A stretch of DNA of 64,000 nucleotides from Isoetes taiwanensis (GCA_021234155.1 JAJEKV010000025.1:3807773-3871772), one strand, 5' to 3'; positions 20,231-32,339 are shown, counted from the stretch's first letter. The notes: a model not told the origin generated them from the letters alone. Numbers and translations are program-made.

Positions 20231-22665
20231 TATTAAATGATATAAATGCACAAAGTAAGACCTTGTGCTCACAGTATAGCAATGAAGACTAAGATTCACT
20301 GCAAACTGTGCAAATTTGCTCCTCGAGAGTGGAGCAACGGATTTGCTCGGAATTCTGAGGCAGTTTTAGGTTAAATCGTGATGAACTGTGTAGAACAGGC
20401 AGTAACTAGTGACTGCGTAGTAGTGACTGCGAAGGACAAAAGAAACAGAACTGAAAAAAAAAAAACTCACAGGCGACATACCTTAAACGGAAGCGATCTA
20501 ACTCAGGTAACGAACTGAAAAAATTTGGGCGATTAACTCTTTTTTATACTCAAAGAAAACCACAGAAGTTTCAACACGCAATGATCTGCCATGATTTCAG
20601 AAATATCCGGATGTGGCTGTCGTTGTGCCACTTCTTTATCTTCGTCCAGCTGCAATCCTAATCTGGCAGCGGAAGATTTGCTACGTGCTGGAAACACAGA
20701 ATAGATCAGGAAAGAACGTGGCGGCAGAGAAAAAAAACGTCCCTTTTTTTTTTAGCTATTTTTTGCCCCCCGAAACACAGAATATGCTAACGAATCTTGC
20801 CAATAATAATTACATGTGTTAGATAATGTTATTGTGTAAGTGTTGGACCCAGCCCTAAATTTAAAGGCTGAGATTTGATTATTTTATTTAATGGTTGAGA
20901 TTTAATCTGATTCAGTGGCTATCTCGATTAGGGTTCGAGGCACAGGGAGTTCGATTAGGATTAGGGAGCTCGAGGATTTCTTTAGAAGTTGCATGCGTTT
21001 CATCTGCGCATCTTTTCTTCTAAAAATACGGCTGCCTCCAAAATCCAGCATGTTGAGTCGATTTGCAGAAGCCAGTTGGAGTCGGCTGGCGATACGCAAG
21101 CGGTCGCAGGTAACTGGAGATCGGCAATTAGCCAGACGATTTTTGCAGAGTAGTATTATGCACCCGAAGCTTTGGCCTGTGAATCGTGTGTGCAAATAGG
21201 TCTTCAATGCATGTTCACACAGTGGTTAAGCAGAGGTTTTCAAGCCATATCTGTTTCCTTCAGCTGCAACAGGCTGTTAAATTTGAACTGCGCGTGCTTA
21301 AGAGCAGCTTAGTCTTCAACGACCTACAACATGTGTTTTATTTAGACCATCTCTGTGTTTTGTTTCAGTCTTATATCTGCAAAGGTTCCTAGCAAGGTAA
21401 GAATATTTGGGCCAATGTGTTTTTGTTATGTAAGGCAGGCCATCATCCTCCTATTGCCATATTATGCTGAATGATTTAAATTGTCCCTGGCTCTTTTTGC
21501 AGGATATTGCTTATTGGGCAAATGCCCCTTTGTAATTACTTTGATTAATCGTAATGAAGAGTATTGCTCATAATGCTAAGGGGAGTTGAGAATCTTTTAC
21601 AAACAAAAAGGTAAGGGTTCATGCTTTGTTGGCGTCTTTGTTGGATTGACATGCTTCATCATATCTTCTACATGTTTTTGCGAAGGTTTTAAGCGCGCCA
21701 AGTGCTCCAGGTGCACCAGTTTCTGGAGAAATATGCTTCAGTTTGTCAGTCTACATGTAATCAAGTGCATAGGTACATAAAAAGATCTTAAATTCTATGG
21801 CACTCCATTGCATACTTTCTCTAGCTAAGAATTGTTTATCCTCCTTCATTGCATACTTTCTCTTATGGGTGTATATTTTCAAGTCCGTTTGTTTGCTATA
21901 TTGCACATATAATTCTGTTTTCTTAGTAATGTGTTGCGCACAGGGCAGTTGCTGGTGTAGTTTGCTTTACTGTAGCATTTCACAGTGTGCAAGACACTCA
22001 CAGGTAAATATTTCTAACTTATGAAAGAACCCAAATGATCATGGTTGTTTTGCAGTGAGATAACGAAATTGGGTAAGCATGTACAATAGCAAAAGCTTTA
22101 AGTATGTGCGAGACATGATTAAAAAGACTCTAAAGAAACTAACCAGCTCATTAACACGCATTTTTGTACAAATTCCATTTTTAAAATATTAAATGTAGCA
22201 ATATAGGATGCTATGTTGTCTTTTGCATTTGTAAAAACTGCTGGAGAATGTAATTTGCGCCAGAACACTTCCCAATTACCTGTTGCTAGAATTGGTCATT
22301 TTTGATGTGTCTAGAAATTAGAGACACAGAGAAGTGATATGGAAGAGAACCCCATGAGGTGGTAAGTTCTGTTTTTTTCCAAAATATCCTGCAAATTGTA
22401 TAGTTGAATATAGGTTTTTGAATAGGTTTGCTGGTATTTCAAGGAATTTCCTTGAGCAAAAATTCGTAGCATTTCCCAATCATCTGTTGCTGGAATGGGT
22501 TCCCTAAAAAGCAAAGACACAGAAGTGATGTAGAAGAGGGCTCAATGCGAGAATATATTTTGGTCCCAGCACTGCATGTTAGTTTCTTTGAATTTACTGC
22601 ATTTATAATTAGGTTTTGCACTGCCTACAGTTTTGAAGGTTTTGCTGGTATAAATTACAGGGAAG
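20231..22665. other. Non-coding stretch; contains an imperfect local duplication
   Basis: No recognised gene. Around 20930-20980 the sequence (TCGATTAGGGTTCGAGG) resembles a plant 5' leader. An imperfect direct repeat is visible at about 22262-22352 and 22467-22543 (shared blocks CTGTTGCT, GACACAGAGAAGTGATATGG versus GACACAGAAGTGATGTAG). Pyrimidine tracts and possible splice sites suggest introns of a decayed gene leading to the fragment at 22666. Confidence 0.4.
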
Positions 22666-23165
22666 ATGTCCTCTCGAACACTTTGCGTTGCAGAGCTCCC
22701 AACGCCTCCTGCTCTGCCTGTACCATCACGCTCGATTCTTGAAGGAATGGCTGCCTTTGTAAGCTCAGCGATTGAAACAGCATATGCTGCTGCTACTTGG
22801 CGTGCTTGCAGGATTGCACATTCTCTTTTGCATTCCACTGCAGTGTCCTTTGAGAGGGCCACCAGATGACAGAAGCATTGGTGTGCTGGTTCACAGAAGT
22901 TTCATTTGAATGACTACATCAGTTATCAAGCCAAACAGTGCCTCTTGCAAAGCCATTGATATTGGTCATTGCAACATGTTATGTTGGTCTTCCAGGCACT
23001 GTAGAGAACGTTCTTACCAGATCACACAGTACGATTGAAGATTTGGCAGTACCAGCTTTTGTTGAATGGGCAGAATCTCTGGCCTCCATAGTAGATGGTG
23101 CTGATACACAATTATCCTTGGAGTCTGAATTAAAGTTGGCGGGTAAGGCCTTGAAAATGTTTTAA
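22666..23165 (+). pseudogene. Fragment resembling a plant ARM-repeat (importin-beta-like) protein
   Basis: Two helical pieces in different frames. At about 22666-22860: SSAIETAYAAATWRACRIAH with SLLHSTAVSFE. At about 22935-23165: TVPLAKPLILVIATCYVGLP, GTVENVL and a helical end with SLESELKLAGKALKMF. The pattern of a Trp-Arg-Ala-Cys helix followed by a PLxKPLxLxIxTCY helix resembles, from memory, a family of plant ARM-repeat importin-like proteins. A stop and frame change lie between them (22861-22935). I am not certain of the family; a profile search is needed. It sits directly upstream of the BUBR1/MAD3 exons. Confidence 0.35.
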
Positions 23166-23517
23166 TTTATGTAAGTGCCATGGTATTCATTCATGTACGT
23201 CATAACATTAACATCTTAGTATGGATGGATGTAGTAACTGCACTCACAAATAAAGCTATCACATTATATGCAATCCCACTCCTTTCACCAATACACATGT
23301 TGCTACAATTATGATGGCACCTATAGCCCAGGAATCGCCCTTATTTTTCTTCCTAACAGTTTTGGCTATGGTTTTCCCTCCTTCGTTTTTTTCCCCTTGT
23401 GGCACCGCCAGACAATCGTCTTTCTGCTATGGCAGAGCAGAGCAGCGCATCCACAACCGTCGCCATAACTCTCATCTGCCTGTCTTCATCCACAATTTTC
23501 CTGGTGTTTGTCTAAGT

Positions 23518-25156
23518 TTTGGAATTTGCTGCTTGAAGCTATTGATACTTATGTTGGAGATGATCCTCTGGAGCCTTGGATCAGGTAACAATCTTTTGCC
23601 CTTGCTTTTGCTTAAATATCTTTCCCCTTATTTTTCCTGTTTTTCTTCTAGATAGTAACTTGTATTTTATCTATAGATGTATTGAATGGACACAAGAAGC
23701 ATACCCTTCTAAAGGAGCACAATCTGGCATACTTCCAATGCTAGAACTATGTGTGAGAACATTTCGTGACAACAAGAAGTACCGGACAGATTTAAGATAC
23801 CTCCGAGTTTCGATGAACTACGTAAGCTTTATCTCTATCCCATTCATGTTTAAGAACTTTGTTCATAAACTTCCATTCTGCATTTCCAGACTGATCGTTG
23901 TACAGACCCCAGAGATATATTCAAATTTTTGGAGATAAATGAGATTGGAAAAAACCATGCCTTATTTTATGAATCATATGCTAAGGATACGGAGAAGTGT
24001 AGGAATTTCTCCAAAGATAATGAAATCTATGCCCTGGGTATTTCAAGGTATTATATCTAGTGTTCTTTCCATCATGTTATGTTCAATGCTTGAGAAAGTT
24101 TTTTAAAACATTGTATGGGGAAGCGGTGCTAGTTCAGAGGCTGAAAAGCTTGGACAGAGGATTCATAACAAGTTCCAGGAAAGTTGCCAAGTATCCTATG
24201 ATTGAGGTAGTTCTCCTCTGCAGATTGTTGGCATTTTTGCAACAGAAACCACGATGAAGAATATGACTTTATGGACTCTGACACGAGGCTACAGATAATT
24301 TACTAGGGAAAAATAAGAGATCTTTTGGGGAGATAGGAACTGCACTTGCAAAACCAGGTACAACATGCTTTATTTACAGTATTTTTATGCTTACGGAGAC
24401 AATCACCTGCCCAGTGCATTCTTAACAACTTATTTTTATGCTTTTCTCAGCAAGAAAAGTTCATGCACTACAGCCAATAGGGAAGGCCAATCCCAAAATC
24501 AACTTAAGCAAAGGGTGATTGAAGACATTAGAGACACCTCTCTTATCTAAATTTGTTATATGGTTTTCAAAACCTTTGTGTTTGGTTTAGGCTTTCTATA
24601 TATGTAGACCCTGAATTTGGTCCCAACTCTGTCTCACCTGCACCACAAATTGAGAAGCCTCTTTGGACCAATCTGCCAAGTCAGGTAGAAAGATCAAAGG
24701 AGAACATTCAACAACCATCCAAATGGATTAAAGCAAAGGTGCGTATGAATGTGAAATATATCAAAGGCATACAGAGAAGTTATGTTTTGTGTTATGCTCA
24801 GATCCCTCAGAAGCCCACAGGACCACCACCAGAAGATCAGCTGCACGTTTTTGTGGATGAAGAGTTTGTAAGGTGATCTTTTTCTTTTCTTTAATTCATG
24901 TCCTTGGCATTGGTTGACCTTGTACGTTATTTGGTATTTGCAGAGCTGATGTTGTTAGGGCACATGGAACAAAAGATTGTGAATCTATGCCACTAAAGAT
25001 ATGTCTTGACTATGTGCGAGATCTTAAAAGGCAAGTGCTACTTGTTACTTGAAATTCTAACCTGGCTTGGCTCTGAAAGTCCTTTTTCTTTCTAAAATTT
25101 TCAGAGAGTCTAAGATGCTCAGATACGATCATTGGCTAGGTTTTTGGAAGATATGA
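23518..25156 (+). pseudogene. BUBR1: BUBR1/MAD3 spindle-checkpoint gene, 5'-truncated copy A
   Basis: Exons of the Mad3/Bub1 homology region. Exon to 23584: LLEAIDTYVGDDPLEPWI. 23677-23821: RCIEWTQEAYPSKGAQSGIL through the RTDLRYLRV motif. 23890-24057: TDRCTDPRDIFKFLEINEIG, then ALFYESYA. Later exons: 24451-24513, 24591-24738 (with a KEN box in RSKENIQQPSKW), 24802-24872 (IPQKPTGPP, HVFVDEEFV), 24952-25030 and 25105-25156, ending in frame at TGA 25154. Introns are GT-AG except the last, which is GC-AG. BUBR1/MAD3 inhibits APC/C-Cdc20 at unattached kinetochores through KEN boxes. The N-terminal exon with the first KEN box is not seen. In this copy the acceptor of the exon after 24057 is altered (TATGGGGAAGCGG versus TAATAGGAAAGCAG in copy C), so correct splicing is unlikely. 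Confidence 0.75.
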
Positions 25157-26690
25157 GATAAAAGCAGATCATTGTTTCTGTTATACATGCAACAGTCAAA
25201 CTCACACAATTTGGAGGCTTATGACAGGGATAATGGTCGGTCACAGACCAATATTACATGGGTAATGGGCAAGTCAGTGTCGAAGTAGCTGTGACCAAAC
25301 ATTTTCCTATGTAAAGGCAATTTTGTCCGGCAGGCAGATATCAAGGTTTGAGGAAGGAGAGAACCTTTGCGCGAGGTAAAAAGAGTCTGTAGTTGACCTG
25401 TTCCTGTCCTTAGATGAAATCTTGAAGATAGTATTTTTAGTGGTTAATAACACCTTGCCATGCCCATAATGTCAAATTTTCTCAGTTGACATGTCAAAAC
25501 CATCTTTGGTTCTTTTGTTTTGCTATACCGACCGATCTTGGCTGTGTCGATATTTTGGCAGCCTGACATTTTGCTTTGAGAAGCACTGTTCAAGGTAAGC
25601 TCCTTGGCCTTATGAATTCCCTTGCCGCTAAGCTCAGATAATGGACTTTCTTTACCTGTTGCCCTTGAGTGATGGTCCCAAGCTCCGGCCAAGGCAAAGA
25701 ACACAAGGAAAGTAAATCTCATAGAGCAACAATTGGATTCATATAAATGCCAAATTCTAGGACTTTGGAGCCCACAATCATGAATTGGATACAGGTCCTT
25801 ATGTCTCATGATGTGATCTGTACTGTGATGACTCATCAATAGAAATGTACCCTTTTTGAAAGTTGTGTAAGAACTATGTAAGCAAAAGTTTTGGGTCAAT
25901 CAAACGGGAACACTGCATCCAATGGTCGTACCCTATGTCAGGGGACCATCTAGAAGATAAAGAGGACAAGACAAGTAAGTAATTGACACGAACACGGTAC
26001 AACACCTAAACTCTTTCACATTATGTCATGGAACTCGGGTTATTTATTCCAATTTTGCATCAACTTCACCGACGTTTGTAGGTCGAGGGGAGCAAGGTGG
26101 AAAAAGAACTTAACGAATTCCTTACATTCACTATGCTAGGCAAGTAAGGTGGTAATTTTAGGACGTGCAACCAGAGTTAGGACGGGATGTGTGTAAATGG
26201 AATCTGAGATCGTGATATATTTGGCCAAAAAAAGTGGTATATTCGGCGTGAAAGTGCATGGCAAGGCCAAAATCTTTGGTCAGATCGATCTTCCTGCTTC
26301 ATAGGTTGCGTGATATTCCCTTCAAACTGGTCCTCCATTTTTATTTGAATAACAAACCATAACAAAGTTTCTTTTGATGATCTAGCAGACGCAGAATATC
26401 CAGTTTAATTTAGGAACTAATAGAACTATAGTAGATTTCTTGGACGAAATTGCCTTCTCGTATACCTTAACACTTACCTTAAATGCTCCTCTTGCCAATA
26501 TATGCTTTCCACTAGATGCTTTCCATGTACTTAAATATTGCAGATACTACGGATTGCCCAAAACCATGGGTGGTTATCTGTACCTGTACTTGTAGTATAT
26601 AGATGATTGAAAAATTTTGAACGCATGGTAGAAGTTTGGACACACAAACCCTTAACACGGGTCACCTAAATGCAACAAGTTTATGTATAC
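25157..26690. other. Flank downstream of BUBR1 copy A; one unidentified minus-strand ORF
   Basis: Mostly non-coding. A minus-strand frame at 25899-25444 (151 codons) has no recognisable motif and is frameshifted at its end in copy C (49672-50127), so it is probably not a gene. Nothing else identified. Confidence 0.4.
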
Positions 26691-26691
26691 A

Positions 26692-26792
26692 GGAATGTTG
26701 CTACTGTGTTGATTCCAGGGAGGAAACAGGGGACGACGCCGTTAGGCAAAGGCCCCTGTTGACTCCCAGGAATCAACACAGGAGCAACATTC
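26692..26792. repeat. Fold-back sequence with about 40-nt arms
   Basis: Left arm 26692-26732 and right arm 26753-26792 are complementary apart from a few mismatches and bulges: GGAATGTTGCT pairs with GGAGCAACATTC, TGTTGATTCC with GGAATCAACA, GGGAG with CTCCC, and AACAGGGG with CCCCTGTT. The loop is about 20 nt. It could be a short MITE end pair or a small-RNA precursor-like hairpin. The same structure is in copy C at 50957-51056 with several changed bases. Confidence 0.75.
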
Positions 26793-27312
26793 GTGAACGT
26801 GAATGGAGGTTGCCGGAATCGCAGGTAAAACCCAAGAATGTTGCGTGGAATGGAGGAATGTTGAGTAAAAACAAGGGACAACAATGACATAAAAATTTGT
26901 TAGCATTCCTTTAAAGAAATAATGCCACGTGGCACGGTGTGATTGGCTGACGCGCCTCAATTAATCCTAACCTACATTTACGTTTCATGTTTGCCATGTA
27001 CATTATTATATTAACTAAGGAGTTGATTCTCTAACGTTTCTTTGAATCTATTGATCGTGAAATAAGTACTCATTATTTTATGGCTACTTGCTCATATTGA
27101 TCTTGAGAATCACACATTAGAAAATCACACTAGTAACAGTGCCCAACGTTGTTGGGCATTAGTTAGGAACCTGTAAATGGTACCAACCCAATCTTCATGT
27201 TAGAACTTATATTATCCATATCTACAAAAGTACATATTAAGCCTTATGCAATTAAATTGAGAGATATGATACATTTTTGCAAGTGAGAAGTTTCACTCAT
27301 ATGCGAAAGTTC
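26793..27312. other. Non-coding; small palindrome
   Basis: No gene. GCCCAAC GTT GTTGGGC at about 27141-27157 is a 7-bp stem with a 3-nt loop. Otherwise AT-rich unassigned sequence. Confidence 0.4.
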
Positions 27313-28362
27313 TTAACACTAGAGTTGTCCCTTGATGAACCCAAATGGGTTCATTCGGATACTTTTTTTGAAATTCTATTATAGCTCTGAGATAAAGAAT
27401 TTGTCTACATACTCACAATATGTTGTCCTCCATGAGTGTACATATAAGGAAAATTTTATGAAAAATATAGAAAGCTTCTATTACCAAACATAATGTGGAC
27501 CCGAATGCAAAGGGGTCAAGTTTATTCTCAAAGTCTTTCACATTTCTCACATTATTTTGCAAAAATAATTTTTCCTAGGAGTTCTAATTCTTCCATCTTG
27601 TAAATCATGGTATGAGAAATCTATCGCAAGAAGAATAAGAAAAATCTATGGTAGAATTTTCGAGAAAAAATTCCTTAAAGTTTGAAGTTCAGAAGTTCTT
27701 TATGGACCCAGTTAGGTCCCCCGAGGGTCAAAGTTTTGAAAATTCATAGTACTACTCCACTTTTTGCAAAAATGAAATCCATTTAGCAAGCGTGTAGTAC
27801 TTAGTATCTATTTCCATTGAAAAATAACAGTACCTTCACATTCTTATTCTATTTCAAATATCATGGATATGAAATGGTTCCTGAATGTCTATTTTTCAGA
27901 AATTATCTAGGGACCTGACTGGGTCTCTCACGGATTGAAATTATGATTTGCCCATTAATACATCAAATTTTTATGAAATCACATGAAATTTGAAAAATGA
28001 ATAGCGTTCATAGAAAATTAATGTTATCTTGAAATTTGTATTCCATGTTGAGTGCCATGAGATTATATCATATCATCGAAACCATTGAATTGAGTGTATT
28101 TCAAGGTGTGATTGTGCCAAACTTGTGAAGAATTTTATTTCGCCATTGAATATAGTGGTACAACTTCGAGTTAACCTCCCATAGGCCGATTGGCCTCCTC
28201 GGATGATAAAAGAACCTTCCTTCCTTCCTTCCTTACAATTCAGGTGTTCATATTTAAAATCTCATAAGTATCATGAAGAACTAGTCCCTAATATGGAGAA
28301 GGATTGAGGGACCCATATGGGTTGATTAACCCAAACAGTCCCCCAGACAACTCTAGTGTTAA
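27313..28362. mobile_element. TTAA-flanked MITE with piggyBac-like ends, copy A
   Basis: The terminal inverted repeat CACTAGAGTTGTC occurs at 27317-27329 and, inverted, at 28346-28358. It is flanked on both sides by TTAA (27313-27316 and 28359-28362). The 1042-base interior is AT-rich and non-coding. It carries several short palindromes pairing GGGTC/GACCC types (GAACCCAAATGGGTTC, ACCCATATGGGT) and a CCTT run near 28220. TTAA target duplication and a CxCTAGA start are typical of piggyBac-class elements. The CACTA start could also suggest a CACTA derivative, but that class makes 3-bp duplications. Twin at 51576-52628. Confidence 0.6.
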
Positions 28363-29220
28363 GCAAGAGTTATATTAATATCTTCATATACACTTTTAAT
28401 TCTCAAGAGATTTTGATGTTCAATATTCATTTTCTTGTTATGCTGGTCCACAAAGCGCATGGTCATATAAGCACAGTTTCATTAAATATGGACAATACCT
28501 TAATTTGTGGACTTTTTATAAAACAAGCGCTTCCATGACACTAACATACATCCTCAAATGAAAAGCCGCATATGCGCTTAGTAATTTATTCCCCTCGGGC
28601 AAGAGGGGGATCTCCATAGCTTATATGATAGGAGCATCTTATAGGAATAGAATAGAATAGAATAGAATAGTCCCAATGGTAACAAAGCAATGATCTTGGT
28701 AGACCAAGATCATAGCACTGGCCATTCACCCTAGTAGGATAGCTATCCCAAAGAGAACTTCAAGAGAATCTCAAACTATAACCTCAAAAATATGGAAAAA
28801 AAAATCTCATAAGCTAGAATTGTAAGAAGTGATAATCTCTAGAATAAGTAGTTAGATAACAGCTTACATAATTGAAAATTAAAAAATTCTTTTCTTTTCT
28901 TTTTCTTTTTTTTTTTAATGTTAGTACTTGTACAAGTAGTAACAAATGTTAAGAAGTGCAATACAAGCATGGGGTGCCTTAAATAACATGCATGAAGCAA
29001 ACACAATCTATTGGGAAAGATCTTTGAGGTTTTGGCGTATTTTAACATGAGTTAATATCATCTCTTTTCCGCTTGGTGTGGCCAATATTTGGTTTTAGTA
29101 GTTAATATAAACCAAAGGGGCTTGTGCAAAATTAATGGACTTCAAAGGGCTAAAAATTGCCTTGGCCACATTTATCGATTGCCCTTGCTAAAACAAGGCA
29201 AAATTAAAGGCTGAGAGGCA
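28363..29220. other. Non-coding; pentamer microsatellite and cruciform
   Basis: No gene. A GAATA-type microsatellite lies at about 28645-28670 (one repeat longer than in copy C). ATGATCTTGGT (28690-28700) and ACCAAGATCAT (28703-28713) form an 11-bp perfect stem with a 2-nt loop. A T-rich run lies at about 28890-28918. Confidence 0.6.
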
Positions 29221-30000
29221 TTATTTGAGCCACTTTTTTAAATTGCTCTGGTTAAGAGAGAAGGACTGGAGCCGGAACCTATTGGGCACCCAACTACTTG
29301 TGCTGCTGTATGTCATCGTATAGATTGACATAGGGGTCCAACCTATCCACATCCGAGTGAGTGTGATAGAAATTGCTCTCTGCACGTGGGAAGTAGTAGG
29401 CTGCCACAAAGAGAGGTCTGCTAGAGCGAAACATGAAATAGTGGATGGAGACGAATAGATGGAGGGAGCTCCAGCAGAAATGCCCCATCATTGATCGGGT
29501 AAGGACCAAGGCGGCCATAATCCAGCTTGTTGCAGGGATATGAGGTTGGAAGGTCTCTACGGAGAAGTCGGGCAAGGTCACCAACATGAAAAGTAATCAT
29601 CATCTTGATAACTGAGAAAGCACCTCAAATATTGTTCCAGAGTCTGATTAGTGCATTCTGCTTGTCCATTACTTTGTGTATGATGACCGGATGTCAGTAA
29701 GCGTTCAATATGCCATAACTTCGATGAACTGGGGTGCAAGATTGCTGACAATATTGTCTGGCAATCCATGAAGTTTGACTACTTCGCGAAGGAAAATATC
29801 AGTTGTTCCTTCATTGGTTATAGTGATGTCGCAGGGAATAAAATGAGCCATCTTAGAGAAGCGATCAACAATGACTATGATGGCATCATATCCCTGAGAG
29901 TGGCGCTCCCGATTAAAAGCCATAGAAATACTCTTCCAAAGACCATTTGGAATGCAGGCAAAGGGTTGAAGAAGACCATGAGGAAAATGTCACCTTCATT
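29221..30000 (-). pseudogene. Ty3/gypsy integrase 3' fragment, copy A (minus strand)
   Basis: Minus-strand frames give an integrase core: [19 protein letters not shown] (first catalytic Asp), LHGLPDNIVSNLAPQF, where the second catalytic Asp of SDRGPQF is Asn, and GHHTQSNGQAECTNQTLEQY with the Glu. A C-terminal region follows (LGPYPINDGAFLLELPPSIR then LHPLFHV). No chromodomain is evident after it. Three frames are needed, so it is dead. It directly abuts CACTA sequence near 30000-30050. Confidence 0.75.
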
Positions 30001-30059
30001 CAACAACAGATATCATAGGATCGAACAAAAACTTCGACAGAGCGACTAAGCCTAGACTA

Positions 30060-32320
30060 CCAATACTGCAGACTAATAAGTTCAAGAGACTTGGCTACTC
30101 CAAATATGCATTAGGGTTGAAATATCATTGCATTCATGCTTGCCCAAATGATTGTGTGTTGTACTCGAATGCATATGCAACATTACATGAGTGCCCAAAA
30201 TGCAAGGAACCACGTTATAACATGGATATGAAGAAGAAAATTATTCCTAGAAGAGTTTTATGCGACATCTACCCATTACTCCCTCGCTTGCAATACATAT
30301 TTCATTCTCCATCTTTGTCAAGATTAATGGATTTTCATGTGACACATCAAGTAATGATAGTTTTAAGAATCCCAAAGAGATGCGTAAGCTATGAAACATA
30401 TAGAAGATAAGTGGCAGGTATTTAAGGATGGACCACGCAATTTAAGTCTTGCTATTGGAATGGATGGGATTTGTCCATTTGGAACATTGTCATCAAAATA
30501 TAGCGTGTGGCCTATAGTTGTGATCAACTACAACATTCCACCATTGGAAAGAACTAAAACTTGTGCATCTACTAGATCCCATGAATATCTTCAAGAATGT
30601 TGGGCAATCACTCTGGAAACATTTGACAGGGGATTGGGAGAAGTTAAGTGCCAGAAGGGATTTACAGAATTGTAATATAATGTGTACTTTGTGGCCTATT
30701 GAAGAGGAGGGCAAAGCCATTAGGACCCCAGGCACCTTGGGTTCTAAGCAAATCCGAGAAGTTACAAGTAACCAATATTCTATCCAAAATGCGCACCCCC
30801 ACTGGCTATAGCGCTTCACTCCGTAAAACCTTCACAAAAGATGGTGACCTAAGCGGGTTGAAGTCCCATGATTGGCATAAATTGATACAGGTATTGACTT
30901 TGTATTAAATATCTTGTGACGTATTTTTTAATTGTGTTTTTGCTGCATTCTAGCACATTCTTCCATGTGCAATTGAGAATTGTCTTACAAGTAACGCTCG
31001 TGCTATTATATATCGACTTGGAAAATTTGCAAGGTATGACACAAAACACGTTTTAGTGGTATATTTTCAATTATATTATTAACAAATAGCAAGTTTGTAC
31101 ATAGATTGGTCTCAATGAAAGAGATTAGCTTAGACGATATTTCAACAATGGAGCGAGAGTTCCCTACAAGTTTTTTTGACCTTCAAGTACACTTATTGAT
31201 TCATCTACCAGAAGAGACTCGACTTGTTGGACCAGCTCCAAGTCAATGGATGTTCTTTTTAGAACGGTACATGAAAATTTTGAAAACTTACGCCTCGACA
31301 AATGGCTAGATTCTCGAGGGGTCTATGGCCGAGGGTCATTTGCTTCATGAAACATTGTTCTTTCTAAATGAAGCCACATTTTCAATACACAAAGTTGCCC
31401 CAAAGGTTTGGAAATGACGAGGAGTATAAGGAAGTAGTAGAAGAGGTCTTACAAGGTCATGGAGTGCTTCAAAAATTGAATGAGGAAATGTTTGAAGAAA
31501 TAACTAAGTTTGTATTAAAATATGGAGGGAGAGATATAAACGTGCTAAAGAGGAAAGAGAGGCAAAATAAAAGAGAATTTGCATATAATAGTATACATCT
31601 TGGCCAAAAAACATATTCTATATCCAGAGTCTTTGGAAGAATTGCCCCGAGCATATGACTCATGATTGGTTGCTTGAAGCAATGGAAGATGCACCTAGAT
31701 AAAAAGAGAGGATGTTCCAAATGATGACTTCAACATTGCACATGGATGTGTTAAAAGGTATAATTTTCTATTTATTGTCAAGGTGTTACATACATATGTT
31801 TCATTTCTCGTGATCCTTCTAAAATGCGTGCCTCGCTTTCACAATTCAATGTGGGCTTATGGAAAATATCTTCTGATCAGAGGCTCGGCAAAGGTCGCTT
31901 GACATATAATCGGAAATTTCTTCTCAATTTGAACAAAAAATGTCAACCCAAGAAGAACGCGGATCGACAAACCGATTACGGTGACCTTAATTATGTTGGG
32001 CAAATTACGATATTATTGATGTTGACTTCCGCTCATTTCATGTAACCATCTTGAGGGCAAAATGGTCCAAAGTTGTTTATAGAGGCAGAAATCAGACCAT
32101 GAGATCACATCCTTCAGGTTTCTACCAAATTGATTCAACACAGGTTCTTGGAGAGATGAATGAACCATTTGTTACCCTAAACAAGTTGAACATATTTTCT
32201 TTTTGAAAAAACCGTTAACCCAATATGGTGGATTGTAGTCCATGTTGTACCAAAGCGCAGATGTCTGATTGCTACTACTACATTAGAGCTTAGCAATGAT
32301 GATCAAGAAGATGATTGATG
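30060..32320 (+). pseudogene. CACTA (En/Spm) Tnp2-type transposase gene, copy A
   Basis: Order of pieces: Tnp2 N-terminal HACPNDCVLY with HECPKCKEPRYN (Cys pairs); IEDKWQVFKDGPRNLSLAIG with DGICPFG and YSVWPIVVINYNIPP. The middle of the catalytic domain is then missing, and the tail resumes at DLSGLKSHDWHKLIQ. After an intron comes the DUF4218-type region EFPTSFFDLQVHLLIHLPEE with WMFFLERYMK, and finally a DUF4216-type region (VDFRSFHVTILRAKWSKVVY) at about 31990-32200. This architecture is that of plant CACTA transposases. The internal loss and several frameshifts (near 30240, 31290, 31400, 31690 and 31860) make it inactive. Best preserved in copy B. Confidence 0.8.
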
Positions 32321-32339
32321 ATATCTTGACTTCTCGAAT

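Noticed and set aside
25444-25899. 151-codon minus-strand ORF as a gene
   Set aside because: No recognisable motif, and the frame is changed near its end in copy C; likely chance in AT-rich DNA, though not excluded.
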